Positions 14,742-21,237 are shown, counted from the stretch's first letter. The stretch: DNA of 26,826 nucleotides from Pseudanabaena sp. UBA1465 (GCA_002325645.1 DCSN01000177.1:15299-42124), one strand, 5' to 3'. Program-made: numbers and translations. The notes: generated by a model not told the origin, from the letters alone.

Positions 14742-15779
14742 CTATGCCTTATTTGCAGCATCGACTTCAGCGAAAGTTTTATAACATTTCTCAGCATCAA
14801 AGATATGGCAGCGATCGCCAATATCTTTGATCAATTCCCAAGAAAACTTAGTCTTGTACATATATTTTCCCCAATTCTCATCGAGAGACTTATGGGCAAG
14901 GCGCAAGTTATAGGAAGGAATACCAGTCGAAACGTGATGAGGCACATGCACATTAATATCGTGGCATAACCATTCCACCCAAGCTGGATAGTCGCAATGA
15001 ACAGTTCCCGTTAGCTGATCAGTTGCGGCGTGCCATTTATCTGGGTTTTTAAACTGGATGTCAGGCATTGTGTGGTGAACGAGTGTAAAGGTACTCATCC
15101 AGAATTGATAGACCAACCAAGGCATCAAAAAGAAATTGATAAATCCTAAGAAACCTGTGGTGATGATCAGCGCAGGAATGGCGATCACCCCAAAAATGAT
15201 AACTAGGCGATAGGAAAATTTAACTTGCTTCTGTTGACGCTCAGGATAGAGACTGGCATCAAAATGCAAATTTGCCCAATGCAAAATCGAACCAAGCCAC
15301 CAAAAATTGGTGCGAATCATCCGATAAACATTAGAAATTAAACCTTTACCTTCTTGGTACTGCTCTACAGTGAAAGGATACCAAGCGTTATCTTCACCCA
15401 TTTTATTGGTATGGAGGTGATGATGATCATGCTTGAAGCGCCAACCGTGAAAAGGGTACAGCAAAGGCAAAAAGGCAATATGACCGACTAAATCATTGAC
15501 CCAATTCTTATTGGAGAAAGAACGGTGTCCACAGTCATGACCAATTACAAACCAACCTGTTAAAGCTGTACCTGTAAAGATCCAAGCGAAGGGTAACAAG
15601 TACCAAGGTGAGAAAGCGATGCTGGCATAACCAAGCGCTGCGGCTATTAGGGAAAACAAAACGCCAGACCAAGCTCTGAGGGGTTTTTTCTCAAAGTATT
15701 CGGAAGGGATTGTTTTGATGATGTCGCGAAGGGTCGTCTCAGGGGTGAGAGTGTGTGAGGAATTTTGTATGGCAACCAC
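14742..15779 (-). CDS. desA: Delta-12 acyl-lipid fatty acid desaturase
   Basis: It introduces the delta-12 double bond into acyl chains of membrane lipids, using ferredoxin, and matters for cold acclimation. The 345-residue integral membrane protein has the three histidine boxes: HDCGH at 81-85, HDHHH at 117-121 and HVPHH at 278-282. The N-terminal segment LRDIIKTIPSEYFEKK closely follows cyanobacterial DesA, which favours DesA over the omega-3 enzyme DesB. The start is GTG at 15779, overlapping the last base of the TAG of the upstream small gene. AGGGAG lies about 13 nt upstream. The gene pair probably forms one transcript. Confidence 0.9.
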   Translation of the reverse strand: MVAIQNSSHTLTPETTLRDIIKTIPSEYFEKKPLRAWSGVLFSLIAAALGYASIAFSPWYLLPFAWIFTGTALTGWFVIGHDCGHRSFSNKNWVNDLVGHIAFLPLLYPFHGWRFKHDHHHLHTNKMGEDNAWYPFTVEQYQEGKGLISNVYRMIRTNFWWLGSILHWANLHFDASLYPERQQKQVKFSYRLVIIFGVIAIPALIITTGFLGFINFFLMPWLVYQFWMSTFTLVHHTMPDIQFKNPDKWHAATDQLTGTVHCDYPAWVEWLCHDINVHVPHHVSTGIPSYNLRLAHKSLDENWGKYMYKTKFSWELIKDIGDRCHIFDAEKCYKTFAEVDAANKA

Positions 15780-15961
15780 TACTGAACACTCCCTGCGGTG
15801 GTCAATCTTTGGCGGCTTAAGCTTTGCAATTGCTGTAAAAGAACATCAATGTCTGATTGTAGTTCCGCGAGTTCGGCTTGCACTTCTTCGGAATATAACT
15901 TTTTAGCGGTTACGTTCAAGGTAGAAATCTCTTTATTTGGGGCTTCAGTTTGTTTGCTCAT
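15779..15961 (-). CDS. Small coiled-coil protein upstream of desA
   Basis: From ATG at 15961 it encodes 60 residues (MSKQTEAPNKEISTLNVTAK and onward). The middle, about 23-50, is a leucine-rich helix with heptad spacing (VQAELAELQSDIDVLLQQLQ), likely a short coiled coil. Its TAG overlaps the desA GTG by one base, so translation is probably coupled. The in-frame upstream extension (IYLFIYLFIF) comes from tandem-repeat DNA and is unlikely to be coding. I do not recognise the family. It could be a regulator or partner of the desaturase, but only by position. Confidence 0.6.
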   Translation of the reverse strand: MSKQTEAPNKEISTLNVTAKKLYSEEVQAELAELQSDIDVLLQQLQSLSRQRLTTAGSVQ

Positions 15962-16005
15962 ACTTCCTTTAAAAATACTTTCAAAACGCTGCGATCGCGT
16001 CACAA

Positions 16006-16041
16006 AAATAAACAAGTAAATAAACAAGTAAATAAACAAGT
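16006..16041. repeat. Three tandem copies of AAATAAACAAGT
   Basis: Exact 12-nt units lie at 16006-16017, 16018-16029 and 16030-16041, in the leader of the desA operon. The DNA is AT-rich. It may alter promoter spacing if the number of units varies. Confidence 0.9.
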
Positions 16042-16103
16042 GTATTTATGACTCAGATTCTATCCTATGTCATGTATATTTTTGTGAACCATAAACATAT
16101 CTA

Positions 16104-16310
16104 ATGAGTAATTATACGGATCCAAATAAATTTAACTGTCGCTTGTGCCACACCTATACATTTGAAGATCAGTTTTATGACCATATTATGACCATATGCA
16201 AAGACAAGGGGCTTAAGCCCCTTGTTTCTTCTCTAGGCTTGAAATACACGGATAGGCGGCGCATCGCGTCACCTATCCGCCAAATAAATGGGAGTAAATG
16301 GGGAATTTGA
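16104..16310 (+). CDS. Possible small protein with a C-x2-C motif
   Basis: The 68-codon frame begins MSNYTDPNKFNCRLCHTYTF, with a C-x2-C knuckle. At about residue 35 it runs into the palindrome at 16204-16225, and later codons look non-coding. The first third is protein-like, so it may be a short gene invaded by a palindromic repeat, or chance. No Shine-Dalgarno sequence is evident. I do not recognise it. Confidence 0.25.
   Translation: MSNYTDPNKFNCRLCHTYTFEDQFYDHIMTICKDKGLKPLVSSLGLKYTDRRRIASPIRQINGSKWGI
16204..16225. repeat. Perfect 22-nt palindrome, copy A
   Basis: ACAAGGGGCTT is followed at once by its reverse complement. The same 22 nt occur at 18210-18231 downstream of ispE. It is followed by TTTCTT, so it could also terminate transcription rightward. 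Confidence 0.85.
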
Positions 16311-16322
16311 ATTACGGTGAAG

Positions 16323-16727
16323 CTAGTATTTAGTGCCAAGAGGCGTATCTGCAAACAGGATGGGGGCGATCGCGGCGGCAGATCCTAAACGCTCATCAAG
16401 ATATTCTTCGAGGCTGTAGTACTGATCCATGCGATCGCATAGCCCTTCTGGACTCAAACTTTGGATATTATGGCTGATGATATAGCTCTGGGCGGCAGAA
16501 CCACGAAAGGCGGCAAAGGCTTCTTCACAATAGGCTTGCTTGGAATCTTTAGAAGCCGCAAGCCAATCGGAGCCATGCATATTACCGCCGAGGATCGGCT
16601 GACCATTAGCAGGAATCACAGGACGACGCTCGGCAGCGATCGCGGGATTTGCGACGAAAATAATGGCGATCGCGACAAGGCTCAAAACAAGTCTCACAAA
16701 AAAGCGAAAATTAAAAACTTGACCCAT
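16323..16727 (-). CDS. Small exported protein of unknown function
   Basis: From ATG at 16727 the protein has 134 residues. A clear signal peptide (hydrophobic about 11-27, cleavage after NPAIAA) leads into a roughly 103-residue mature domain. It is mixed polar, with two cysteines (in AYCEEAF and GLCDRMD) that could form a disulfide in the periplasm or lumen, and it ends TPLGTKY. The frame extends upstream to 16838, but the signal peptide and a GAG just upstream favour 16727. The gene is monocistronic and divergent from pipX. I do not recognise the family. Confidence 0.65.
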   Translation of the reverse strand: MGQVFNFRFFVRLVLSLVAIAIIFVANPAIAAERRPVIPANGQPILGGNMHGSDWLAASKDSKQAYCEEAFAAFRGSAAQSYIISHNIQSLSPEGLCDRMDQYYSLEEYLDERLGSAAAIAPILFADTPLGTKY

Positions 16728-17023
16728 AATTTGCTCAAACTTGATGTAAAAAGTCGTTAAGGTTTGATAACAATTCCTGATTAATCGCACCACACATATC
16801 AAAATGTTAATGGCAATGTTGTCAAATAGTTTGTGCAATTAAATTTCTGGGGATCTTTAAATTTTCATTAAAGGCTCAGTTATGATGATTAAGACAAGCC
16901 AATGTTGCTTACGATACAGAAAAATTCATTTCTTTCCAAAAGTTTTGTGCTTAGATAAAATCCTGTGCTTTTATCAAATAAGCCTTCAAGAACATTTATT
17001 TATTACATTCCCAAGCCTGCCAA

Positions 17024-17293
17024 ATGTCCGAACATTATCTAAATCATCCTACTTTTGGCTTGCTATCCCGCCTATGTAGGGTAGATGAGTTTCGTAGTTT
17101 ATTTACCACGCTCTACGCACAAAGATTATTCTTTTTGATCACCAGTAGTCCTGAAGGTATTCAATTTGATCCTGTCTCACGGGCAGATGCTAAGCTAATG
17201 GTGGAAAATCAAATGCGATCCCTTCGTCGTGTCGGTTCTGACACCGATCAGAAAAATTTACAGCATATATACAAGCGAACTTTTTCCCAATGA
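17024..17293 (+). CDS. pipX: PipX, PII-interacting NtcA coactivator
   Basis: PipX shuttles between the nitrogen signal protein PII and the transcription factor NtcA, which it coactivates when 2-oxoglutarate is high. The 89-residue protein matches the family along its length: YLNHPTFGLLSRLCRVDE at the start, then LFTTLYAQRLFFLITSS, DAKLMVENQMRSLRR and the terminal QHIYKRTF. Residues 1-53 form the Tudor-like domain and the rest the helical tail. The stop overlaps the ispE start as ATGA, which implies co-transcription and coupled translation. Confidence 0.93.
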   Translation: MSEHYLNHPTFGLLSRLCRVDEFRSLFTTLYAQRLFFLITSSPEGIQFDPVSRADAKLMVENQMRSLRRVGSDTDQKNLQHIYKRTFSQ

Positions 17294-18198
17294 CCTCGCG
17301 TATTTCTCTCAAAGCTGCTGCAAAAATTAATCTTTACCTAGAGATTACGGGCAATCGTCCTGATGGTTATCACGATTTAGTGATGATCCTCCAAAGTATT
17401 GATCTCTGCGATCGCGTCGATATTCGTAAAATCGGCATCGATGGCATTCAAGTGGCTTGTACTAATCCTGAAGTGCCTTGTGATCGCAGCAATCTTGCCT
17501 ATAAAGCGGCGGCGCTCATGCAGAGTAACTTCCCAGAGATTGGGGGAGTCGAAATCGCGATCGACAAGCAGATTCCGATGGGGGCTGGTTTAGCTGGCGG
17601 ATCAGCAAACGCGGCGGCAGTTTTAGTGGGAATAGATCGCCTATGGGATTTGGGGCTTACCCAGTCCCAGCTTTGTGAATTTGCTGCCCAATTAGGCTCT
17701 GACATTCCATTTTGTGTGGTCGGTGGTACGGCTCTAGCAACAGGTCGTGGTGAGATTTTGTCACCTTTGCCCGATCTCAAAGATTTAGTCCTAGTGATTT
17801 GTAAGCCCCATCAAATTTCGATCTCCACTGTATGGGCCTATCAAACTTTCCGATCGCATGGCTTGCTAGCCAATAATCCCGTTAAACATAAAGCTATTTG
17901 TAGCCAAATGGTGGCGGCGATCGCTTCTGGTGGCGAGTCAGCACCGACTAAGATCGGTCGTCTGTTGTATAACGATTTAGAGCGAGCAGTATTGCCTGAG
18001 CATCCTGAACTTGTGGATCTTAAAAATAAATTGCTAGAGCAAGAATGTCTCGGTGCGATGATGTCAGGTTCGGGATCAACGATGTTTGCGATCGCTGCCG
18101 ATCTAGATCGCGCCCATAAAATTGCTGAAGCCGTCAGAACCGAAGATATTGATGTATGGGTCGTCAAGAGCTTAGTGAGATCGATATTTGATGCTTAG
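17290..18198 (+). CDS. ispE: 4-diphosphocytidyl-2-C-methyl-D-erythritol kinase
   Basis: It phosphorylates the 2-hydroxyl of CDP-methylerythritol in the MEP pathway, which supplies isoprenoids for carotenoids, phytol and quinones. The 302-residue GHMP kinase shows K12 in AAKINLYL, the glycine-rich ATP loop PMGAGLAGGSANAAA at 96-110, catalytic D138 in GSDIPF and the third motif MMSGSGSTMFA. The length is normal. The ATG at 17290 overlaps the pipX stop by four bases. A 24-nt palindrome and T-poor spacer follow, facing the convergent regulator gene. Confidence 0.95.
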   Translation: MTSRISLKAAAKINLYLEITGNRPDGYHDLVMILQSIDLCDRVDIRKIGIDGIQVACTNPEVPCDRSNLAYKAAALMQSNFPEIGGVEIAIDKQIPMGAGLAGGSANAAAVLVGIDRLWDLGLTQSQLCEFAAQLGSDIPFCVVGGTALATGRGEILSPLPDLKDLVLVICKPHQISISTVWAYQTFRSHGLLANNPVKHKAICSQMVAAIASGGESAPTKIGRLLYNDLERAVLPEHPELVDLKNKLLEQECLGAMMSGSGSTMFAIAADLDRAHKIAEAVRTEDIDVWVVKSLVRSIFDA

Positions 18199-18208
18199 AT
18201 ACCATAGA

Positions 18209-18232
18209 AACAAGGGGCTTAAGCCCCTTGTT
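18209..18232. terminator. Perfect 24-nt palindrome between ispE and the regulator (copy B)
   Basis: AACAAGGGGCTT is followed by its exact reverse complement. Short A and T runs flank the GC stem. It lies between two convergent gene ends, where a bidirectional terminator is expected. Its central 22 nt are identical to 16204-16225. Confidence 0.65.
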
Positions 18233-18237
18233 CTGCA

Positions 18238-18918
18238 TCAATCGCTTAAATCTTGCAAGCGATCGCGATCCAATAACTTAATCTGCGAACCATTGACCGT
18301 TATTAATCTTTCATCACTGAGCCGAGAGAATGCTCTAGAAAGTGTAGCGGGAATAGTCCCTAAACTGGCAGCTAATTGAGTTTTAGTAACATCTAAATTA
18401 ATAACTTGATCGCCATTGTGGCGATCGCTTAAGTCTAGTAAATACACAGCCAAGCGTTGGGGAACTTCTTTAAACGAGAGATCCTCTACCATCTGCGCTA
18501 ATTTGCGCGAGTGATTCGCCAAACTCGTCAACATATTGATCGCGATCGCAGGATATTGATGGAGCAAATCTAGAAAAGCTAACCGAGGGAAGAAGATTAA
18601 TTCTGTGTATTCCAAGGCGATCGCTGAAGCAGGAAAAGCTTTGCCATCAAAGGCAGGAACTTCGGCAAAGTAATCACACTTTTTAAATAAATGTAAAATT
18701 CGTTCTTTACCATTCAATCCAAGTTTAGAAACCTTAACGAGTCCTATTTGGACTACAAAAAATCCTGTTGCTTCACTATCTTGGTGGAAGATTACTTCAC
18801 CTTTTGCAAATTCTTGTAGTTGGGCAATTTGGGCTAAAGGAGTGAGTTTCGCTGACGATAATCCTTGAAAAATTAGGATATTTTGCAACCAGTTGCTCAA
18901 GTCGGCTCTATCTAACAT
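18238..18918 (-). CDS. Crp/Fnr-family transcription regulator, DNR-like
   Basis: The 226-residue protein has a cyclic-nucleotide-binding-type sensor domain (about 13-130), a dimer helix (about 131-155) and a winged helix-turn-helix (TKTQLAASLGTIPATLSRAF at 178-197). It lacks the Fe-S cysteines of FNR; C81 is its only cysteine. It also lacks the cAMP-pocket consensus, having DYFAEVPAFDGKAFPASAIA instead. That layout resembles DNR-type NO or redox sensors with heme. In the recognition helix, the Glu usual in Crp/Fnr proteins is Ala191, before S194-R195. It faces away from a small membrane gene whose promoter carries a DNR/FNR-type operator, followed by cupin, globin and oxidase genes. The sensory ligand is inferred, not shown. 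Confidence 0.85.
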   Translation of the reverse strand: MLDRADLSNWLQNILIFQGLSSAKLTPLAQIAQLQEFAKGEVIFHQDSEATGFFVVQIGLVKVSKLGLNGKERILHLFKKCDYFAEVPAFDGKAFPASAIALEYTELIFFPRLAFLDLLHQYPAIAINMLTSLANHSRKLAQMVEDLSFKEVPQRLAVYLLDLSDRHNGDQVINLDVTKTQLAASLGTIPATLSRAFSRLSDERLITVNGSQIKLLDRDRLQDLSD

Positions 18919-18961
18919 CTATCTAACATTGTTTGGTAGTCCAGCAAAGGAAAGAATTTGG

Positions 18962-19006
18962 ATGAGTAAGGATGGGCAGCGCAATGCGCTGCCCATCCTT
19001 ACTCAT
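18962..19006. repeat. Perfect palindrome between divergent genes
   Basis: Arms 18962-18983 and 18985-19006 match over 22 nt, with core GGGCAGCGCA. It lies between the divergent regulator gene and the operator at 19041, so it is in the regulator's leader or promoter region and not at a gene end. Confidence 0.85.
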
Positions 19007-19040
19007 TTGGCAAACTATTTAAGTATTTTTTAAAGTTATT

Positions 19041-19056
19041 TTTGACTTAAGTCAAA
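19041..19056. promoter_or_regulatory. FNR/DNR-type operator
   Basis: TTTGACTTAAGTCAAA is a perfect 16-nt palindrome containing TTGAC-N4-GTCAA, the geometry of FNR/DNR boxes (TTGAT-N4-ATCAA). A -10-like TATGGT at 19079-19084 would put the start of transcription near 19090, about 41.5 nt from the operator centre, the classical class II activator position. That is 23 nt before the ATG at 19114. The divergent regulator gene starts 123 nt away on the other strand. Confidence 0.6.
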
Positions 19057-19113
19057 GTATTTATAGATTGTATGCCTCTATGGTATTTCACTAGGTACTT
19101 CAGAACGGAATCT

Positions 19114-19290
19114 ATGGCAAATCCAACCTTTGACAAAGTGGTGACAGCCAGCGCTCGTCCCCGTCAATTTAGCCTACCCGCTTGGTTAGTGCTAATTTGT
19201 ATCGTTACTTTTTCCGTACTGATCTTCGCTGGATCAGCAAGTGGCTATTTTCCAACAGCCCACCCAAGCTCAACCTTTGGAAACCATTAA
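19114..19290 (+). CDS. Small single-span membrane protein
   Basis: From ATG at 19114 it encodes 58 residues: a polar N-terminus (MANPTFDKVVTASARPRQ), one hydrophobic helix (about 21-42, LPAWLVLICIVTFSVLIFAG) and a short tail. An upstream ATG at 19072 would lie over the predicted promoter, so I prefer 19114. A second frame (to 19318) continues with protein-like residues VAIFQQPTQAQPLETIKPQI, so the original C-terminus may have been lost to a frameshift. I do not recognise the family. Position behind the operator suggests control by the neighbouring regulator. Confidence 0.5.
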   Translation: MANPTFDKVVTASARPRQFSLPAWLVLICIVTFSVLIFAGSASGYFPTAHPSSTFGNH

Positions 19291-19321
19291 GCCTCAGATT
19301 CTAGAAGTCAATAGTTAGTCG

Positions 19322-19530
19322 TTTGATTATTCAAATCATCTACTGTGGCGGCGGATCTTTTCCATGGGGGAAACCTTCATTCGCCACGGTAGTAACCTCG
19401 GCTATATCCTATTGCAGTTTTCATTTTGCAGTTTTCATTTTACCTACGGCAAAATGAAAACTGCAAAACCTTTACTAATCCTGTATTGCAGTTTTGAAAT
19501 GAGTACGCACTCATTTCAAAACTGCAATAC
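19322..19530. repeat. Cluster of four inverted repeats
   Basis: In the gap between the small membrane gene and the cupin gene, successive dyads occur at 19322-19335, 19340-19392 (11-bp stem, one mismatch), 19424-19468 (18-bp perfect) and 19483-19530 (22-bp perfect, loop ACGC). The last two share TTGCAGTTTT in their arms. A direct repeat TTGCAGTTTTCATT precedes the third. No coding frame is visible. Folding as RNA would give consecutive hairpins. Confidence 0.8.
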
Positions 19531-19556
19531 TAACAGCTAGAAAAAAAGCATGAATA

Positions 19557-19892
19557 ATGTCTAAATCCCTCATTTCTTTAGAAACCAGTTTTCTCCAACT
19601 ACAAAATCACCTGACCTATCCAGAGTCGGGCGTGTTGAGTAAAGTGATCTGGAAAAGTGAAGTATGTCAGCAGAGCCTGTTTTGTCTTGCGGCAAATACC
19701 GAAATTTCTGAACATACATCTACTCGCAATGCCACAGTACAGGTCATCGAAGGGACTGGATCACTCATACTCAATGGAGAGAAGATTTCGCTAACCCAAG
19801 GTGTGTTTATTTTTATGGAAGCCAACGCACCCCACGCCCTAGAAGCGATTTCTAATCTAGCTTTTATCCTTACCTTGTCAAGCGTAAGTTAG
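19557..19892 (+). CDS. Cupin-domain protein
   Basis: The 111-residue soluble protein is one cupin barrel. The first motif is degenerate (EISEHTSTRNATVQVIEGTG, with H in EHTS and E in IEGTG). The second motif reads MEANAPHALEA, with H as possible metal ligand. Such single-domain cupins store or sense metals or act as small oxygenase-like enzymes. It sits in line with the globin gene (99 nt downstream) and the oxidase gene. The substrate is unknown. The ATG at 19557 is the only good start. Confidence 0.75.
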   Translation: MSKSLISLETSFLQLQNHLTYPESGVLSKVIWKSEVCQQSLFCLAANTEISEHTSTRNATVQVIEGTGSLILNGEKISLTQGVFIFMEANAPHALEAISNLAFILTLSSVS

Positions 19893-19911
19893 ACATAAGC
19901 ATCAAAACCAG

Positions 19912-19946
19912 AGATTGTTCCGCCCGCTACGCGGGCGAAACAATCT
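19912..19946. repeat. Palindrome between cupin and globin genes
   Basis: Arms 19912-19927 and 19931-19946 match over 16 nt with one mismatch, around TAC; the core is GCCCGC/GCGGGC. Weak outer pairing continues (AAACC/GGTTT). T-rich sequence after it is short. It may attenuate transcription between the two genes. Confidence 0.75.
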
Positions 19947-19990
19947 TCTCGGTTTGTACTCACAACTACAACCAAACAAAAGGAAATTAC

Positions 19991-20365
19991 ATGACAACAT
20001 TATTTGAAAAACTTGGTGGCGCAGCCGCCGTTGATATCGCTGTCGATCGCTTTTACGAAAGAGTGTTGCAGGATGATCGCATCAAACACTTTTTTGAGAA
20101 TACCGACATGGTGAAGCAACGGATGCACCAAAAAGCGTTTCTCACCTATGCTTTTGGCGGCACTGATAAATACAGTGGCGAGCAGATGCGTGAAGCTCAC
20201 AAGGATCTAGTAGCACAGCAAGGTTTAAACAGCGATCACTTTGATGCGGTTGCCGAGGATTTGATGATTACCCTCAAAGAAATGGGCGTAGCCGATGATC
20301 TTTTGGCAGAGGTGGCGACAGTGGCTGCGGCTCCTCAACATAAAAAAGATGTCTTGAACGGCTAA
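19991..20365 (+). CDS. glbN: Group 1 truncated hemoglobin (cyanoglobin)
   Basis: This 124-residue 2-on-2 globin matches Synechocystis GlbN residue for residue at key sites: proximal H70 (REAHKDL), distal H46 (RMHQKAF), B10 tyrosine Y22 and H117 (APQHKKD), the histidine that links covalently to the heme vinyl in that protein. GlbN-type globins are hexacoordinate and are linked to protection against reactive nitrogen species. AAAAGGAAA just before the ATG at 19991 is a good ribosome-binding site. Downstream lies a hairpin and then the oxidase gene on the same strand. Confidence 0.95.
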   Translation: MTTLFEKLGGAAAVDIAVDRFYERVLQDDRIKHFFENTDMVKQRMHQKAFLTYAFGGTDKYSGEQMREAHKDLVAQQGLNSDHFDAVAEDLMITLKEMGVADDLLAEVATVAAAPQHKKDVLNG

Positions 20366-20395
20366 AGACTTTATCGCAGTCCAATAACGATTATT

Positions 20396-20428
20396 AAATT
20401 AAGAAATGGCACAGCCATTTCTTAATTT
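20396..20428 (+). terminator. Hairpin between glbN and the oxidase gene
   Basis: Arms 20396-20410 and 20414-20428 are a perfect 15-bp match (AAATTAAGAAATGGC and complement) around ACA. The T-content after the stem is modest. It may act as an attenuator, or it may terminate glbN. Confidence 0.55.
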
Positions 20429-20485
20429 GGTATTAGTCATGTGGTTGATCAAATCATCTTTCGTATTTTATTACAGGTCAAATTA

Positions 20486-21148
20486 ATGATTCGTCTCTTA
20501 GTTGGCATTCTCGTTTTCGTAATCAATGTCGTTTATGCCAAGCGCCCTTACCCTCGCTTCTATGTCCTAGAAACCGTGGCTCGTGTCCCATACTTCTCCT
20601 ATCTATCAGTCCTCCATCTTTACGAAACCCTTGGCTTGTGGCGGAAGTGCGACTGGCTAAAAATCCACTTCGCCGAGTCATGGAATGAACTGCACCATCT
20701 ATTGATTATGGAAGAACTGGGCGGATCAAATTTTTGGGGCGATCGCCTGCTTGCCAGAGCCGCAGCGCTTCTGTATTACTGGATCATCATCGTTGTATAC
20801 ATGATCTCACCAAAATCTGCCTATCATTTTATGGAAATGGTCGAAGAACACGCCTATGAGAGCTATGACAAGTTTCTCAATGCTGAAGCAGAATTTCTAA
20901 AGCAACAACCTGCTCCAGATGTGGCGCTGCAATACTATCGTGATGGTGATTTGTATATGTTTGACGAGTTTCAAACTACCCACCCATCGGAAATACGCCG
21001 ACCTGAAGTCAACAATTTATATGATGTGTTTGTGGCGATCCGTGACGATGAGATGGAACATATTAAAACCATGTCTGCTTGTCAGCAATCAACAGCGCAA
21101 CAACTGATGACTAGTCCCCACAAAAAAGAAGCTGAAGCTATTTCCTAA
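20486..21148 (+). CDS. ptox: Alternative/plastid-type terminal oxidase (plastoquinol oxidase)
   Basis: A non-heme di-iron oxidase that oxidises plastoquinol and reduces O2 to water without pumping protons. From ATG at 20486 it has 220 residues. All six iron ligands are present with PTOX spacing: E29 (LET), E68 and H71 (NELHHLL), E120 (VEEHA), E189 and H192 (RDDEMEH). It is an interfacial membrane protein of the thylakoid or plasma membrane. A GTG at 20441 would add 15 residues; I prefer the ATG because MIRLLVG is where cyanobacterial relatives usually begin and AGG lies just upstream. It follows glbN on the same strand by 120 nt. Confidence 0.94.
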   Translation: MIRLLVGILVFVINVVYAKRPYPRFYVLETVARVPYFSYLSVLHLYETLGLWRKCDWLKIHFAESWNELHHLLIMEELGGSNFWGDRLLARAAALLYYWIIIVVYMISPKSAYHFMEMVEEHAYESYDKFLNAEAEFLKQQPAPDVALQYYRDGDLYMFDEFQTTHPSEIRRPEVNNLYDVFVAIRDDEMEHIKTMSACQQSTAQQLMTSPHKKEAEAIS

Positions 21149-21186
21149 CTTACAACACACACAGCCTATTGAGGCTTTGAGCAGTA

Positions 21187-21237
21187 CAGAGAAATTTTGG
21201 GAAGCGTTGCTCCGCGCCACTTCCCAAAATTTCTCTG
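21187..21237. repeat. Composite palindromic repeat, copy 2
   Basis: Arms 21187-21204 and 21220-21237 are perfect 18-bp complements and identical to the arms of the 5146-5190 palindrome. The central part is longer here (CGTTGCTCCGCGCCA). The sequence after the right arm (GGGGTT) also matches the relic at 26728-26774. Confidence 0.85.

Noticed and set aside
16882..17079. 65-codon plus-strand frame upstream of pipX
   Set aside because: It overlaps the pipX start in another frame, has unusual Cys/Phe-rich composition and no ribosome-binding site.
18238..18918. Cyclic-AMP receptor protein or NtcA
   Set aside because: The sensor loop lacks the cAMP phosphate-binding consensus, and the helix-turn-helix does not match the strongly conserved NtcA one; DNR-like fits better.
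19322..19335. Second FNR-like box (TTTGATTATTCAAA) upstream of the cupin gene
   Set aside because: The half-sites TTGA and TCAA are 4 nt apart, not the 6 nt of a true FNR/DNR box, so I treat it as a chance dyad.
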